This document shows positions 8,724 through 19,214 of a stretch of DNA of 64,000 nt, piece after piece. The stretch is taken from positions 310,001-374,000 of the forward strand of contig NZ_JAGKJJ010000001.1 of assembly GCF_020329505.1 (NCBI RefSeq), in the 5' to 3' direction. A model generated the notes under the pieces. That model saw only the letters and a list, made by a program, of their open reading frames with translations. It searched no databases and had not been told where the DNA came from. Position 1 is the stretch's first letter. The number at the start of each line of letters is the position of its first letter. The stretch comes from Bradyrhizobium semiaridum (GTDB taxonomy: Bacteria; Pseudomonadota; Alphaproteobacteria; Rhizobiales; Xanthobacteraceae). The translations under genes were made by a program, and so were the position numbers.

Positions 8724-11267
8724 TTAGAACGAAGTACCGCCGCCAAACCTGAATTCTTGTGTGCGGTCGAACTGGCCCTTGGTCAGCGGGATCGCATAGT
8801 CGAAGCGCAGCGGGCCGAACGGCGACTGCCAGATCAGGCCGACACCGACCGAGGTGCGGACGACCTTGCTGTCGTTGTACTGCAGACCAAGGCACGTGCC
8901 GGGGGTCGGCGGGTTCTGCGTCGGCTTGATACAGCCGGGCACGTTGACTTCGCCTGTCTTATCCCACGAGGTCGGCCCTTGGTAGTCATACAGACCGCCG
9001 GCGTCCGCGTAGACCGCGCCCTTGAGGCCGACTTCCTTCGGCATGAACCAGAACGGCATCTGCAGTTCCGCCGACACGCCCCAGTATTTGGTGCCGCCGA
9101 TCGCATCCTGCGTGCTGTAGGGATTGATGTCGCGCGGGCCGATGCCGTTCGGCGCGAAGCCGCGGACCAGGTTCGGGCCCATCTGGAAGTGATCCAACAT
9201 GCGCAGTTCGGTGCTGCCCAGCTTGTTCAGGATGCCGCCCTGGGCGCGGATCACGCCGACGATATCAGACACCAGCGGGGTGTAGTACTTCGCGTCGATC
9301 GCGGTCTTGATGTAGCTGACGTCGCCGCCGACACCCGCGAAGTCCTGACGGAAGTCGACCAGGAGGCCGTCGGTCGGGTTCTTGTTGTTGTCGAGGGTGT
9401 TGTAGTTCAGCGTGTAGCCGAGCGCCGAAGTCAGCGTCTTGCCACCATATAGCTCCTTGCGCACCGGCAGAGATGCTTCGCCGTCGTAGAAGCAGCCGAG
9501 ACCATTGGTCGACGTCAGATCAATCCCGTTCAGATTTGCAAATGCGGGACTCGGGTTGAACGCAGGATTGGGCGTTACACCATCAGCGAGGAAGCGTGTG
9601 TTGTCGCAGTTGTTCAGCGTCGACGGCAGCGAGATTTCCTGCTGGTAGATCGAGTAGCGCAGCTGCAGCGAGAGATCTTCCCGCAGGCTGAAGCCGAGCC
9701 GCGGGCTGAAGCCCAGCGTCTTGGTGCCGTAGGCGATGTAGCTGTTGGACAGCTGCTGGCGCTGGTACAGGTCGAGACCGAGCGCGACGCGGTAGTCGAG
9801 CAGATAGGGCTCGACGAACGACAGCGAATAGCCGCGCGCATACTGGCCGTAGGTCACCGACGCCTTGGCGAACAGGCCGCGGCCGAGCAGGTTACGCTCG
9901 GAGACCGAGACTTCGGCCAGCGCACCGTCGGTGGTCGAATAGCCGCCCGACACCGAGAAGTCGCCGGTCGACTTTTCCTCGAGATCGACGATCAGGATGA
10001 CGCGATCGCTGGAAGAACCCGGCTCGGTGGTGATCTTGACCGACTTGAAGAAGTCGAGGTTCTTCAACCGGCGCTCGGCACGATCGACCAGCGCGCGGTT
10101 GTAGGCGTCGCCCTCGGAGATATCGAATTCGCGGCGGATCACGTAGTCGCGCGTGCGGGTGTTGCCGCGGACGTTGATGCGCTCGATGTAGGTGCGCGGG
10201 CCCTCGTCGATCGCGAAGGTGATCGACACCGTGTGATTCTCGAAATTGCGGTCGCCACGCGGCCGCACCACGGCGAAGGCATAGCCGCGGCGCGACGCCT
10301 CGATCTGCATCTCCTCGACCGACTTCTCCAGCGCCTCGGCGTTGTAGAGCGAGCCGACATTGACGCGCGACCACGAGCGCAGCGCGTTCGGATCAAGCGT
10401 CGAGATCGACGAGGTGAAATTGACGGAGGCGACGCGGTACTGCTGGCCTTCCTCGATCTTGAAGGTGACCAGGAAGCCCTTCTTTTCCGGATCGTATTCG
10501 GTCAACGCGGCGACCACCTGGACGTCGGCATAACCGTTCTTGAGATAGAAGCGGCGGATCAGGTCGCGGTCGGCCTCGACGCGATCGGGATCGTAGACGT
10601 CGTTGCCGCCGAGGAAGCTGAGCAGGTTCGATTCCCGCGTCTTGATGACGTCGCGCAGGCGAGACGCCGAATAGGCGTTGTTGCCGATGAATTCGATCGA
10701 GCGGACGCCGGTCTTCACGCCCTCATTGATCTCAAACACCAGGTCGACGCGGTTATTCGGCTGCTCGATGATCTGCGGATTGACCCGCACGTCGTAGCGG
10801 CCCGACCGGCGGTAGATTTCGGCGATGCGCAGCGCATCCGACTGCACCATCGGGCGCGAAAAGGTGCCGCGCGGCTTGGACTGGATTTCAGCCGTCAGCT
10901 GCTCGTCCTTGATCTTCTTGTTGCCCTCGAAGGCGATGCGGCCGATCACCGGGTTCTCGACCACGACCACGACGATGCGTCCGCCGCGATTGTCGATGCG
11001 GACGTCCTGGAACAGGCCGGTCTCGATCAGCGCTTTCAGGCCGTCGTCGATATCGGCCTGGCTGAGCCGGCCGCCCGGCCCAGGCCGGAAATAGGAGCGG
11101 ATGGTCTCGAGTTCAACACGCCGGTTGCCCTCAACTGTGATCGAATTGACGGTCTGGGCGACCGCAGGCGCAGACACAGCTACGGCCGCCAAGGTGGCAG
11201 CCACCGGCACGGCGAACATGACCAGGGCAGCGAACAAGCCCCCCCTCACTCGCATTCCCAACATCAT
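8724..11267 (-). CDS. bamA: outer membrane protein assembly factor BamA
   Basis: Central subunit of the BAM complex that inserts beta-barrel proteins into the outer membrane (Omp85 family). 847 aa. A signal peptide (residues ~5-40, ending APAVAQ) is followed by five POTRA domains (first: [20 protein letters not shown]; last near [20 protein letters not shown]) and a C-terminal 16-strand barrel ending in FGGGTSF with the terminal Phe. Starts at 11267, 11264 and 11255 are all possible and change only the signal peptide. It lies between rseP and lpxD, the usual alphaproteobacterial order, 32 nt from lpxD. Confidence 0.95.
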   Translation of the reverse strand: MMLGMRVRGGLFAALVMFAVPVAATLAAVAVSAPAVAQTVNSITVEGNRRVELETIRSYFRPGPGGRLSQADIDDGLKALIETGLFQDVRIDNRGGRIVVVVVENPVIGRIAFEGNKKIKDEQLTAEIQSKPRGTFSRPMVQSDALRIAEIYRRSGRYDVRVNPQIIEQPNNRVDLVFEINEGVKTGVRSIEFIGNNAYSASRLRDVIKTRESNLLSFLGGNDVYDPDRVEADRDLIRRFYLKNGYADVQVVAALTEYDPEKKGFLVTFKIEEGQQYRVASVNFTSSISTLDPNALRSWSRVNVGSLYNAEALEKSVEEMQIEASRRGYAFAVVRPRGDRNFENHTVSITFAIDEGPRTYIERINVRGNTRTRDYVIRREFDISEGDAYNRALVDRAERRLKNLDFFKSVKITTEPGSSSDRVILIVDLEEKSTGDFSVSGGYSTTDGALAEVSVSERNLLGRGLFAKASVTYGQYARGYSLSFVEPYLLDYRVALGLDLYQRQQLSNSYIAYGTKTLGFSPRLGFSLREDLSLQLRYSIYQQEISLPSTLNNCDNTRFLADGVTPNPAFNPSPAFANLNGIDLTSTNGLGCFYDGEASLPVRKELYGGKTLTSALGYTLNYNTLDNNKNPTDGLLVDFRQDFAGVGGDVSYIKTAIDAKYYTPLVSDIVGVIRAQGGILNKLGSTELRMLDHFQMGPNLVRGFAPNGIGPRDINPYSTQDAIGGTKYWGVSAELQMPFWFMPKEVGLKGAVYADAGGLYDYQGPTSWDKTGEVNVPGCIKPTQNPPTPGTCLGLQYNDSKVVRTSVGVGLIWQSPFGPLRFDYAIPLTKGQFDRTQEFRFGGGTSF

Positions 11268-11404
11268 GCGCAACGCGCCCTATCCTTCAGATGCCGGACC
11301 ATTCCCCAACAGCCCGACAGATTCCCAACTTGAGCCCAGCTTGTAACCAAATTTGCCACGGCGGCAAACTTAGTACGGAGCCGTATTTCCAATTCGTTCC
11401 AAGA

Positions 11405-11422
11405 CGTTGCCCATCGGCAACG
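11405..11422 (-). terminator. hairpin after rseP
   Basis: A 7-bp stem (CGTTGCC / GGCAACG) with a 4-nt loop lies 18 nt beyond the rseP stop. On the rseP strand the T-run precedes rather than follows the stem, so termination is uncertain. A further inverted repeat, TTTGCC-N5-GGCAAA (11352-11368), lies between it and bamA and could belong to a bamA promoter. Confidence 0.3.
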
Positions 11423-11439
11423 CCTCAAAAAAGCCACCA

Positions 11440-12591
11440 TCAGGACGCGGCCAGATGCAGGATGTCGTTGTAGGTCGCAAATACCATCAACATCAGCACC
11501 AAACCGAGTCCAATCCGGAACCCCATCTCCTGCGCCCGCTCGGAAAGCGGACGTCCCCGGATGGCCTCCACCGCATAGAACAGAAGGTGGCCGCCATCGA
11601 GCAATGGAACCGGGAACAGGTTCAAGAGGCCGATCGAGATCGACAGTACGGCAGCCAGGTGAATCAATGCCCCTACGCCGATGGTCGCCACCTGCCCCGA
11701 GATCTGGGCGATTCGCAGCGGCCCGCCAACCTGGTCGGCGGCCTCACGGCCGGTGAAGACGCCGCCGATATAGGCCAGGGTCCGGTCGATTACGAACCAG
11801 GTCTCCTTGACCCCCAGCCAAAGGGCGGTCGCGGGATCGACCTTCTCGGTGACGGCGTCGCCGGGCGAGGCCGCACGGGTGATGCCGAGCACGCCGAGCT
11901 TGTGGACGTTGCCGAACGGGTCCTTGACCTCGCGCAGTTCCGGGGTGCCGCGGAGCTGGACGGTGGAATCGCCCCGCTTGACCGTGAAGTTCAGCGTATC
12001 GCCGGCGTGGATGCTGACGATCCGCTGCATGTCCGAGAAGCTGCCGATCTTCGAGCCATCGATCGCGACCACGATGTCACCGACCTGGAACCCGGCCGCC
12101 GCGGCGGCGCTGCTGGCCTCGATCTTGTCGACCCGCGCGGTGGTGCTCGGCTTGCCGAAGAAGGTAAACAGGCAGGTGAAGATCACGATCGCCAGAATGA
12201 AGTTGGCAAACGGACCGGCGGCGACGATCGCGGCGCGCTTTCCGACGCTCTTGTGATGGAAGCTGCCGGCGCGCTCCTCGGCCGTCATTGCGGCGAGCGT
12301 CTCGGTCGAGGGGGTCGACGCCTCGGTGTCGTCGCCGAAGAACTTGACGTAGCCGCCGAGCGGAATCGCGGAAATCTTCCAGCGCGTGCCGTGGCGGTCA
12401 TTGAAGCCGGCGAGCTCCGGCCCGAAGCCGAGCGAGAAGGTCAGAACCTTCACGCCGGCCCACCGTGCAACCAGGAAGTGGCCGAGCTCGTGAAAGAACA
12501 CGACGATCGTCAGGACGAACAGGAACGGGATAATGTAGCCGACGAGCCCATGACTCAACGTATTGAAATAATGAAGAAAAAATTCGGACAT
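11440..12591 (-). CDS. rseP: site-2 intramembrane zinc metalloprotease RseP
   Basis: Cleaves membrane-anchored anti-sigma factors and leftover signal peptides inside the cytoplasmic membrane (M50 family). 383 aa. The zinc site HELGH is at residues 34-38 in the first membrane helix, and the second active-site motif is LFPVPLLDGGHLLFYAVE near residue 325. A PDZ domain lies between them (FQVGDIVVAIDGSKIGSF). C-terminal helices end in LGLVLMLMVFATYNDI. It sits 42 nt downstream of dxr and upstream of bamA in the envelope operon, the usual arrangement. Confidence 0.95.
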   Translation of the reverse strand: MSEFFLHYFNTLSHGLVGYIIPFLFVLTIVVFFHELGHFLVARWAGVKVLTFSLGFGPELAGFNDRHGTRWKISAIPLGGYVKFFGDDTEASTPSTETLAAMTAEERAGSFHHKSVGKRAAIVAAGPFANFILAIVIFTCLFTFFGKPSTTARVDKIEASSAAAAAGFQVGDIVVAIDGSKIGSFSDMQRIVSIHAGDTLNFTVKRGDSTVQLRGTPELREVKDPFGNVHKLGVLGITRAASPGDAVTEKVDPATALWLGVKETWFVIDRTLAYIGGVFTGREAADQVGGPLRIAQISGQVATIGVGALIHLAAVLSISIGLLNLFPVPLLDGGHLLFYAVEAIRGRPLSERAQEMGFRIGLGLVLMLMVFATYNDILHLAAS

Positions 12592-12633
12592 CCGATTTCC
12601 CTCGACAAAGCCAAAGGCTCCGTCCCCAACCCT

Positions 12634-13857
12634 CTAGGTTGCCTTTAAGGCAATTTGAGGCAATAGGGCGGCAGCTCTATTTCGCGCAACATGGTCAACG
12701 GAAATCGCATCATCCGCCGACTGCAGCGGTGACCGATTCCCGGTTCGAATCCAATCGTTCATCGTCGCCTCGACCAGGCGGGCGATGGCGCCGAACTTGA
12801 TCTTGCCGGCGATGAACGCAGCGACCGCGACCTCATTAGCGGCGTTGAAGACGGTGGTCGCGCCCTTCCCGGTCCGCAGCGCCTCATAGGCCAGCCGCAG
12901 CCCGGGGAAGCGGGCGAAATCCGGCACCTCGAAGGTGAGCTGGCCGATCTTGGCGAGATCGAGCCGCGCCGACGGGCCGACAATGCGATCCGGCCAGCCG
13001 AGGCAGTGGGCGATCGGAATCCGCATGTCGGGCGTGCCGAGCTGCGCCATCACCGAGCGGTCCGAGAACTCGACCATGCCGTGGATGATCGACTGCGGAT
13101 GCACCAGCACGTCGATCTCGTCCGGCGACAGTGCGAACAGATAGGACGCTTCGATCACTTCGAGGCCCTTGTTCATCATCGACGCGGAATCGATGGTGAT
13201 CTTCTGCCCCATGCTCCAGTTGGGGTGTTTCAGCGCCTGTTCCAGGGTGGCCTGCTCGATATCGGCCGGCGCCCAGGTTCGGAACGGCCCGCCGGAGGCA
13301 GTGATGATCACCCGCACCAGCTCTTCACGGTTGCCGGAGCCCAGCGCCTGGAACAGCGCATTGTGCTCGGAATCCGCCGGCAGGATGCAGGCGCCCGCCT
13401 TCTTGGCGCGCTCCATGAAGAAATCGCCGGCACAGACCAGGCATTCCTTGTTGGCCAGAGCGACCGACGCACCGCGATCGACCGCCGCCAGCGCGGGTTT
13501 CAAGCCGGCAGCCCCGCTGACCGCCGCCATCACCCAGTCGGCAGGCCGAGCCGCCGCCTCGATGATCGCGCTCTCGCCCGCACCGCATTCGATGCGGGTG
13601 CCGGCCAGCGCGTCCTTCAGCGCGGCAAGCTTTGCGGGATCGCCGATGGCGGCAAACCGGGCGCCGAATTCCTTCGCGAGCTTGGCCAGCGCCTCGACAT
13701 TGCCGTTGGCGGTCAGTGCCTCGACCCGGTAGCGGTCGCGCGCGCCGCGCAACAGGTCCATGGTGCTGTCGCCGATCGAGCCGGTGGCACCGAGGACGGT
13801 CACAGACCGAACGGCCGAGGCCGCGGCCTTGTTGTTACGCAACGGAACTGCGCTCAT
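12634..13857 (-). CDS. dxr: 1-deoxy-D-xylulose 5-phosphate reductoisomerase
   Basis: Converts DXP to MEP with NADPH, the committed step of the non-mevalonate isoprenoid pathway that feeds UppS next door. 407 aa. The NADPH-binding motif is [19 protein letters not shown] at the N terminus. Metal and substrate residues appear in [15 protein letters not shown] and TASGGPF, followed by [20 protein letters not shown]. The start MSAVPLRNN at 13857 follows the cdsA stop by 4 nt; a longer upstream reading lies inside cdsA and was not used. Confidence 0.95.
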   Translation of the reverse strand: MSAVPLRNNKAAASAVRSVTVLGATGSIGDSTMDLLRGARDRYRVEALTANGNVEALAKLAKEFGARFAAIGDPAKLAALKDALAGTRIECGAGESAIIEAAARPADWVMAAVSGAAGLKPALAAVDRGASVALANKECLVCAGDFFMERAKKAGACILPADSEHNALFQALGSGNREELVRVIITASGGPFRTWAPADIEQATLEQALKHPNWSMGQKITIDSASMMNKGLEVIEASYLFALSPDEIDVLVHPQSIIHGMVEFSDRSVMAQLGTPDMRIPIAHCLGWPDRIVGPSARLDLAKIGQLTFEVPDFARFPGLRLAYEALRTGKGATTVFNAANEVAVAAFIAGKIKFGAIARLVEATMNDWIRTGNRSPLQSADDAISVDHVARNRAAALLPQIALKAT

Positions 13858-13861
13858 CTGA

Positions 13862-14731
13862 TCACCAAAGCATAAGACCGCGCCCGACGCCATCGGCGCC
13901 GCCGCGAACGAAACCTAAAATCGCCGCAACAATCACGGCCGCGACAAACCCGTCCAGGCGGTCCAAAAGGCCGCCATGGCCGGGAATGATGTGGCTCGAG
14001 TCCTTCACCCCGAACCGCCGCTTGACCGCGGATTCGAAGAGATCGCCGAGCTGTGACGCCACCGACAGCACCGCGCCGAGCGCGAGCAGCGGCCCGGCCG
14101 TGCCGATCTCGAAGGCGGCAAAGGCCGCGGCAACCAGCAGGCTCGCCACGAAGCCGCCGATCGCGCCGGCCCAGGTCTTCTTTGGGCTGACCCGCACCCA
14201 CAGCTTCGGCCCGCCGATGCTGCGGCCGGCGAAATAGCCGCCGATATCGGTGACCCAGACCACCAGCAGCACGAACATCAGCGCAGCAAATCCCTTGGCC
14301 GCATCGAGCCGCACCAGCACCGACGCGAGCTCGGCCGCCGCCGCATAGAGCAGGCCCGCAATCGCCCAGATGCGCTGCGCGCCCGAGAGCAGCGCCAGTG
14401 CGACCATGCCGACAGCAACGACGACAAGGGCCGCATCGGGCCGGCCGGCGATCAGGCAAAGCCCCGCGAGCAGCAGCGCCGCGACGCCGGGCACCAGCAC
14501 GCGAAGCTCGCGCACGAGGCCCGTGATCATCAGCCATTCCACGAACAGTCCGATCGCCGCCAGCGTCACCAGCAGCGACCAGGCGAGACCGCCGACATAG
14601 GCCAGCGCGATCGCGACCGGCGCCAGCACCAGCGCGGCCGCGACGCGCATCACGAGATTGCGCGACCCTTGCTCGCTTGCTGCCGGCGGCTGCTCGCGTG
14701 CTGCCGCCGGCGCGGCTTCGCCCTCGCTCAC
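13862..14731 (-). CDS. cdsA: phosphatidate cytidylyltransferase (CDP-diacylglycerol synthase)
   Basis: Makes CDP-diacylglycerol from phosphatidate and CTP in the inner membrane, the branch point for all phospholipids. 289 aa with about eight hydrophobic helices after a polar Ala/Glu-rich N terminus. The CDS signature is clear near the C terminus: [20 protein letters not shown], then [19 protein letters not shown]. The start overlaps the uppS stop by 4 nt (ATGA). Confidence 0.95.
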   Translation of the reverse strand: MSEGEAAPAAAREQPPAASEQGSRNLVMRVAAALVLAPVAIALAYVGGLAWSLLVTLAAIGLFVEWLMITGLVRELRVLVPGVAALLLAGLCLIAGRPDAALVVVAVGMVALALLSGAQRIWAIAGLLYAAAAELASVLVRLDAAKGFAALMFVLLVVWVTDIGGYFAGRSIGGPKLWVRVSPKKTWAGAIGGFVASLLVAAAFAAFEIGTAGPLLALGAVLSVASQLGDLFESAVKRRFGVKDSSHIIPGHGGLLDRLDGFVAAVIVAAILGFVRGGADGVGRGLMLW

Positions 14732-15486
14732 GAGCCGGTTTTCGCAGCGAGGCCGCCGAAGCGGCGCTCGCGCCTGCCGTATTCGGCGATCGCGCTCTCA
14801 AGCGCCGCCTTGTCGAAATCGGGCCAGTGGATCGGCACGAACACGAGCTCGCTATAGGCAGCCTGCCACATCAAAAAATTCGAGAGGCGCTGCTCGCCGC
14901 TGGTGCGGATGATCAGATCGGGATCGGGAATATCTGGCGCATCGAGATATTGCCCGAGCGTGTCGGCGTCGATCGTATCCGGATCGCGCTTGCCCTCGGC
15001 GACCTCGCGCGCGAGCCGCCGCGCTGCGGAGGCGATCTCCGCCCGCGAGCCGTAGTTGAAGGCGACGACGAGGTTGAGCTTGGTGTTATTCCTGGTCAGC
15101 TCCTCGGCCTCGTTCAGCAGCGCGCAGATGTCGGGCTCGAGGCCGTCGCGCTCGCCGATCACCCGCACCCTCACCCCGTCGCGGTGCAGCGTCGCGAGAT
15201 CGTTGCGGATGAAGCGCCGCAGCAGGCCGAACAGGTCGCCGATCTCGGTCGCCGGCCGCGACCAGTTCTCCGAGCTGAACGAGAAGATCGTAAGATAGAG
15301 AATGCCGAGCTCATCGGCGGCACGGACCACGCGGCGCAGCGCCTCGACGCCGCGGCGATGGCCCTCGGCACGCGGCAGGCCGCGCGCAGCGGCCCAGCGC
15401 CCGTTGCCGTCCATGATGACAGCCACATGCAGCGGACTTGCGGAGCGATCCGGTCCATCGGTTGCAGGGGCTGCGGCGTTCGGCAT
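14728..15486 (-). CDS. uppS: undecaprenyl pyrophosphate synthase (cis-prenyltransferase)
   Basis: Extends farnesyl diphosphate to undecaprenyl diphosphate, the lipid carrier for peptidoglycan and O-antigen. 252 aa. Catalytic Asp26 lies in [19 protein letters not shown]; other conserved blocks are [36 protein letters not shown] and [16 protein letters not shown]. The isoprenoid (dxr) and lipid (cdsA) genes follow on the same strand. Confidence 0.95.
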   Translation of the reverse strand: MPNAAAPATDGPDRSASPLHVAVIMDGNGRWAAARGLPRAEGHRRGVEALRRVVRAADELGILYLTIFSFSSENWSRPATEIGDLFGLLRRFIRNDLATLHRDGVRVRVIGERDGLEPDICALLNEAEELTRNNTKLNLVVAFNYGSRAEIASAARRLAREVAEGKRDPDTIDADTLGQYLDAPDIPDPDLIIRTSGEQRLSNFLMWQAAYSELVFVPIHWPDFDKAALESAIAEYGRRERRFGGLAAKTGS

Positions 15487-15559
15487 GGCAGGTTCCGTGG
15501 CGCTTTCAGGCGATCTGATAACGGTTCGCGAGACGAAAGCGCGTCAAACAAAATGGGCG

Positions 15560-16123
15560 TCAGACCGTCAGGATTTCCTTTTCCTTGGCGGCCAGCAGCT
15601 GGTCGATTTCGTGGATCACGCCGTCGGTTGCCTTCTGCACCTCGTTCGACAGGCGCTCCTGATCGTCCTCGGAGATCTCGTGATTCTTCTCGAGCTTCTT
15701 GATGATGTCGAGACCGTCACGGCGCACATGGCGCACCGCGACCTTGGCCGCCTCGGCGTATTTGTGCGCGACCTTGACGAGCTCCTTGCGGCGCTCCTGG
15801 TTGAGCTCGGGGATCCGCAGCCGCAGCACCGTCCCTTCGGTCGCCGGCGACAGGCCGAGGTTGGAATCGACGATCGCCTTCTCGACCGCCTTCACCATCG
15901 ACTTGTCCCAGACCTGCACCGACAGCAGGCGCGGCTCCGGCACACTGATGGTCGCAACCTGGTTCAGCGGCATATGCGAGCCATAGGCCTCGACCTGGAC
16001 CGGCTCCAGCATGGAGGCCGCGGCACGGCCGGTGCGCAGACCGCCGAGCTCGTGCTTCAGCGACTGGGTGGCGCCCTGCATGCGGCGCTTCAATTCATTG
16101 ATGTCAAAACCAGGTGCGGCCAT
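15560..16123 (-). CDS. frr: ribosome recycling factor
   Basis: Splits post-termination ribosomes together with EF-G. 187 aa, the normal length. Recognised by [55 protein letters not shown] and the C-terminal helix ending [12 protein letters not shown]. The start [14 protein letters not shown] at 16123 was chosen over a six-codon extension that lacks conserved residues. Lies between pyrH and uppS. Confidence 0.95.
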   Translation of the reverse strand: MAAPGFDINELKRRMQGATQSLKHELGGLRTGRAAASMLEPVQVEAYGSHMPLNQVATISVPEPRLLSVQVWDKSMVKAVEKAIVDSNLGLSPATEGTVLRLRIPELNQERRKELVKVAHKYAEAAKVAVRHVRRDGLDIIKKLEKNHEISEDDQERLSNEVQKATDGVIHEIDQLLAAKEKEILTV

Positions 16124-16175
16124 GACGTTCTCCCTTCTCAAGATATCCGGTTGTCATCGCCCTCGAGGCGACAAA

Positions 16176-16892
16176 TCAGCCGGCAACGACCGTGCCGTGT
16201 CCGGCCCCGCGCAGAATCGCGCCGATCGAACCGGGCTCGGCGATCGAAAACACGATGATAGGCAGCGACGTCTCGCGGGCAAGCGCGAAAGCGGTCGCAT
16301 CCATGACCTTGTAGCCGCCCTCGATGGCCTGCGAATGGGTCAGGCGGTCGAAGCGCTTGGCCTTGGGGTCCTTCTTCGGGTCCGCCGTGTAGACGCCGTC
16401 GACATTGGTGGCCTTCAGCACCGCCGCCGCGCCGATCTCGGCGGCACGCAACACGGCGGTGGTGTCGGTGGTGAAGAACGGGTTGCCGGTTCCGCCGCCG
16501 AGCAGGACGATCCGCCCCTCGGCGAGATATTTGTGCGCTGCGGTGCGGGTGAACAGCTCGGAAATCTCCGGCATCACGAACGCCGACAGCGTGCGCGCCG
16601 GCGTCCCCTTGCGCTCGATCGCCGCCTCCAGCGCGAGGCAGTTCATCATGGTGGCGAGCATGCCCATGATGTCGCCGGTCGGCCGCGACACGCCGCGCGA
16701 GGACACTTCGACGCCGCGGACGATGTTGCCGCCGCCGATCACCACCGCGACCTCGATGCCGAGCTTCTGCGCCGCGATCAGGTCGTCGGCGATGCGGTCG
16801 ACGGTGGGCTGGTCGATACCGAAGGCATGGGAGCCGGCGAGATATTCGCCGGACAGCTTGATCACCACGCGACGATAGACCGGCTCAGCCAT
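16176..16892 (-). CDS. pyrH: UMP kinase
   Basis: Phosphorylates UMP to UDP in pyrimidine nucleotide synthesis (amino acid kinase fold, hexameric, GTP-activated in the bacterial family). 238 aa. Motifs: [13 protein letters not shown] at the N terminus, [13 protein letters not shown] for the phosphate loop, [19 protein letters not shown], and [18 protein letters not shown]. Lies between tsf and frr. Confidence 0.96.
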   Translation of the reverse strand: MAEPVYRRVVIKLSGEYLAGSHAFGIDQPTVDRIADDLIAAQKLGIEVAVVIGGGNIVRGVEVSSRGVSRPTGDIMGMLATMMNCLALEAAIERKGTPARTLSAFVMPEISELFTRTAAHKYLAEGRIVLLGGGTGNPFFTTDTTAVLRAAEIGAAAVLKATNVDGVYTADPKKDPKAKRFDRLTHSQAIEGGYKVMDATAFALARETSLPIIVFSIAEPGSIGAILRGAGHGTVVAG

Positions 16893-16965
16893 GATGCGAT
16901 CGCTTTCCTATCCGCGCGGACAGCCATCCAGCGAATGCGCCGGATGGCTTTGATGGCGTCAGCGG

Positions 16966-17889
16966 TTACTTCTTGCCGCTGGCGGCGGCGACTTCGGCGG
17001 CGAAGTCGCTTTCCTGCTTCTCGATTCCCTCACCGAGAGCATAGTTCACAAAGCCCGCAATTTTGATCGGGCCGCCGACCTTACCCTCAGCTTCCTTCAC
17101 CGCCTGCGCGACGGACTTACCGCTGTCGTGGATAAAGGCCTGATCCAGCAGGCAAACTTCCTTGTAATAGGTCTTCAGGCCAGAATCGACGATCTTCTCG
17201 ATGACGTTCTCCGGCTTGCCCTGCTGGCGGTACTTGTCGGCCAGCACGTCCTTCTCGCGCTTGACGGTCTCCGGATCGAGCCCGGCCGGGTCGAGCGCCA
17301 GCGGCTTGGCCGCCGCGACGTGCATCGCGAGCTGGCGGCCGAGCACCGCGAGCTCGTCGGTCTTCCCGGTGGACTCCAGCGCCACGATGACGCCGATCTT
17401 GCCGGCGCCTTCGACCACCGCGTTGTGGACGTAGCTCGACACCACGCCCTTGCCGACCTCGAGCGAGGCGGCGCGGCGCAGCGTCATGTTCTCGCCGATG
17501 GTGGCGATCGCGTCCGAGATCGCGGTCTCGACGGTGACGTCGCCGACCTTGGCGGCCTTGATGGTGTCGACGTCAGCGCCGTTATGCAGCGCGACCTGCG
17601 CGATCATCTTGACGAGGCCCTGGAACTGCTCGTTGCGCGCAACGAAGTCGGTCTCCGAGTTCACCTCGACCAGCACGCCCTTGGTGCCCGAGGTCAGCGC
17701 GCCGATCAGGCCCTCGGCCGCGACGCGGCCGGCCTTCTTGGCGGCCTTCGAGAGGCCCTTCTTGCGCAGCCAATCCTGCGCGGCCTGCATGTCGCCGGCA
17801 TTCTCGGTCAGCGCCGCCTTGCAATCCATCATGCCCGCGCCGGTCGACTCGCGGAGATCCTTGACCATCGCTGCTGTGATCGTCGCCAT
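16966..17889 (-). CDS. tsf: elongation factor Ts
   Basis: Nucleotide exchange factor that regenerates EF-Tu-GTP. 307 aa, the normal length. Signatures are [20 protein letters not shown] near residue 9 and [19 protein letters not shown] near residue 70, with the C-terminal [19 protein letters not shown]. Follows rpsB, as in nearly all bacteria, across 123 nt that contain a GC-rich hairpin. Confidence 0.96.
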   Translation of the reverse strand: MATITAAMVKDLRESTGAGMMDCKAALTENAGDMQAAQDWLRKKGLSKAAKKAGRVAAEGLIGALTSGTKGVLVEVNSETDFVARNEQFQGLVKMIAQVALHNGADVDTIKAAKVGDVTVETAISDAIATIGENMTLRRAASLEVGKGVVSSYVHNAVVEGAGKIGVIVALESTGKTDELAVLGRQLAMHVAAAKPLALDPAGLDPETVKREKDVLADKYRQQGKPENVIEKIVDSGLKTYYKEVCLLDQAFIHDSGKSVAQAVKEAEGKVGGPIKIAGFVNYALGEGIEKQESDFAAEVAAASGKK

Positions 17890-17921
17890 CGTTCAATGTC
17901 CTTCTTGCCTGTAGAGAAACC

Positions 17922-17941
17922 GCGGCGCCGGATGGCGCCGC
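17922..17941 (-). terminator. GC-rich hairpin between rpsB and tsf
   Basis: A perfect 8-bp stem (GCGGCGCC / GGCGCCGC) with a 4-nt loop lies between the rpsB stop and the tsf start. There is no T-run, so it is more likely a partial attenuator or mRNA-stability element that tunes tsf relative to rpsB than a full terminator. Confidence 0.35.
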
Positions 17942-18012
17942 CGTCAGCGACAGGAAATCGTTGTTCGTGGAAGAGAGCGGCGGCCGGGCGTTCCGGCCAC
18001 GCCGCGTAACTT

Positions 18013-19005
18013 TTATTCCGCTTCGGCGAGCGTCTTGGCCTGGGCGACCCAGGCGTCGGCGCGGCTTGGCAGACCGACTTCTTCGCCGATCTTGTGCGCG
18101 GTGTCGTGGTCGAGCTCGGCGAGCTGCCAGTAGTGGAAGATGCCGAGGTCGTTGAGCTTCTTCTCGATCGTACCGGACACGCCGGTCAGCTTCTTGAGGT
18201 TGTCGGCGGTGCCGCGCGGACCGGCCAGCCCCTGGAAGCCGGACGGCGCCGCGGCCGGGAGGTCTTCCTGGACTGGCGTTGCCGACGCACCGATGTCGAT
18301 GCCGGACTCGCCCTGGGCCCGCGAGATGCCGTCGATGGCGGCGCGCGCCACGAGGTCGCAATACAGCGAGATCGCGCGGCCGGCGTCGTCATTGCCCGGC
18401 ACCACATAGGTGATGCCCTTCGGGTCGGAATTGGTGTCGACGATCGCGGCGACCGGGATGTTGAGGCGCTGGGCCTCCTGGATCGCGATGTCTTCCTTGT
18501 TGGTGTCGATCACGAAGATCATGTCGGGCAGACCGCCCATGTCCTTGATGCCGCCGAGCGAACGGTCGAGCTTGTCGCGCTCGCGCTGCAGCGTCAGGCG
18601 CTCCTTCTTGGTGTAGGAGTTGGCCTCGCCCGACGACAGCACCTCGTCGAGGTGACGCAGGCGCTTGATCGAGGCGGAGATCGTCTTCCAGTTGGTCAGC
18701 GTGCCGCCGAGCCAGCGCGAATTGACGAAGTACTGCGCCGAGCGCTTGGCCGCCTCGGCGACGCCGTCCTGCGCCGAACGCTTGGTGCCGACGAACAGGA
18801 TGCGGCCGCCCTTGGCGACGGTATCGCTGACCGCCTTCAGGGCGGTGTGCAGCATCGGCACGGTCTGCGCGAGGTCGATGATGTGGATGTTGTTGCGGGC
18901 GCCGAAGATGTAATCCTGCATCTTCGGGTTCCAGCGGTGGGCCTGGTGGCCAAAGTGAACGCCAGCTTCCAAGAGCTGACGCATGTTGAAATCGGGCAAC
19001 GCCAT
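18013..19005 (-). CDS. rpsB: 30S ribosomal protein S2 with C-terminal extension
   Basis: Essential small-subunit protein on the back of the 30S. The core is clear: [46 protein letters not shown] and [11 protein letters not shown]. At 330 aa it is about 80 residues longer than the E. coli protein. The extra tail (from about residue 250) is Ala/Pro-rich, then carries a helix-hairpin-helix-like unit, [20 protein letters not shown], and ends [12 protein letters not shown]. Such tails are known from alphaproteobacterial S2. The start at 19005 is the family start; the open frame upstream is leader. Confidence 0.96.
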   Translation of the reverse strand: MALPDFNMRQLLEAGVHFGHQAHRWNPKMQDYIFGARNNIHIIDLAQTVPMLHTALKAVSDTVAKGGRILFVGTKRSAQDGVAEAAKRSAQYFVNSRWLGGTLTNWKTISASIKRLRHLDEVLSSGEANSYTKKERLTLQRERDKLDRSLGGIKDMGGLPDMIFVIDTNKEDIAIQEAQRLNIPVAAIVDTNSDPKGITYVVPGNDDAGRAISLYCDLVARAAIDGISRAQGESGIDIGASATPVQEDLPAAAPSGFQGLAGPRGTADNLKKLTGVSGTIEKKLNDLGIFHYWQLAELDHDTAHKIGEEVGLPSRADAWVAQAKTLAEAE

Positions 19006-19112
19006 AGGTTTTAATTCTCCGGTTGGTTCCTCCGGAAACGTGTGAGCAAACGGGCCTGACTGGCCCGGTTGCCACCGGACGGCCTTTAGAGCCATGTTTC
19101 CGTGTGAGATGG
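19006..19112 (-). promoter_or_regulatory. structured rpsB leader (candidate autoregulatory)
   Basis: About 107 nt separate the predicted transcription start from the rpsB ATG. On the transcript CGGAAAC (19096-19102) can pair with GTTTCCG (19033-19039), which directly abuts GGAGG. Inside this loop lies a hairpin, CGGGCC-AGTCA-GGCCCG (19051-19067). The ribosome-binding GGAG is 11 nt before the ATG. S2 commonly represses its own mRNA through the leader; applying that here is inference from the pairing. Confidence 0.45.
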
Positions 19113-19118
19113 CGCGCT

Positions 19119-19146
19119 ATATAGCGCGATTTGCGCCAGAAGCAAG
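19119..19146 (-). promoter_or_regulatory. predicted rpsB promoter
   Basis: On the minus strand CTTGCT (19141-19146) and CTATAT (19119-19124) are separated by 16 nt, in line with alphaproteobacterial sigma-70 promoters. The -10 element lies in a 16-bp perfect palindrome (19113-19128). The site falls between the dnaE terminator hairpins and the rpsB leader. Confidence 0.5.
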
Positions 19147-19152
19147 GAAATA

Positions 19153-19191
19153 CGGCCGGTTATGCCGGCCCGAACGGCCGGATTCCGGCCG
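19153..19191 (-). terminator. tandem hairpins after dnaE
   Basis: Two adjacent stems start 24 nt beyond the dnaE stop: CGGCCGG-AAT-CCGGCCG (19175-19191) and GGCCGG-N5-CCGGCC (19154-19170). The second is followed on this strand by GTATTTCC. They lie directly before the rpsB promoter, so they probably insulate the two units. Confidence 0.5.
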
Positions 19192-19214
19192 AAATGGCGC
19201 CGGATTGAGCCAGT

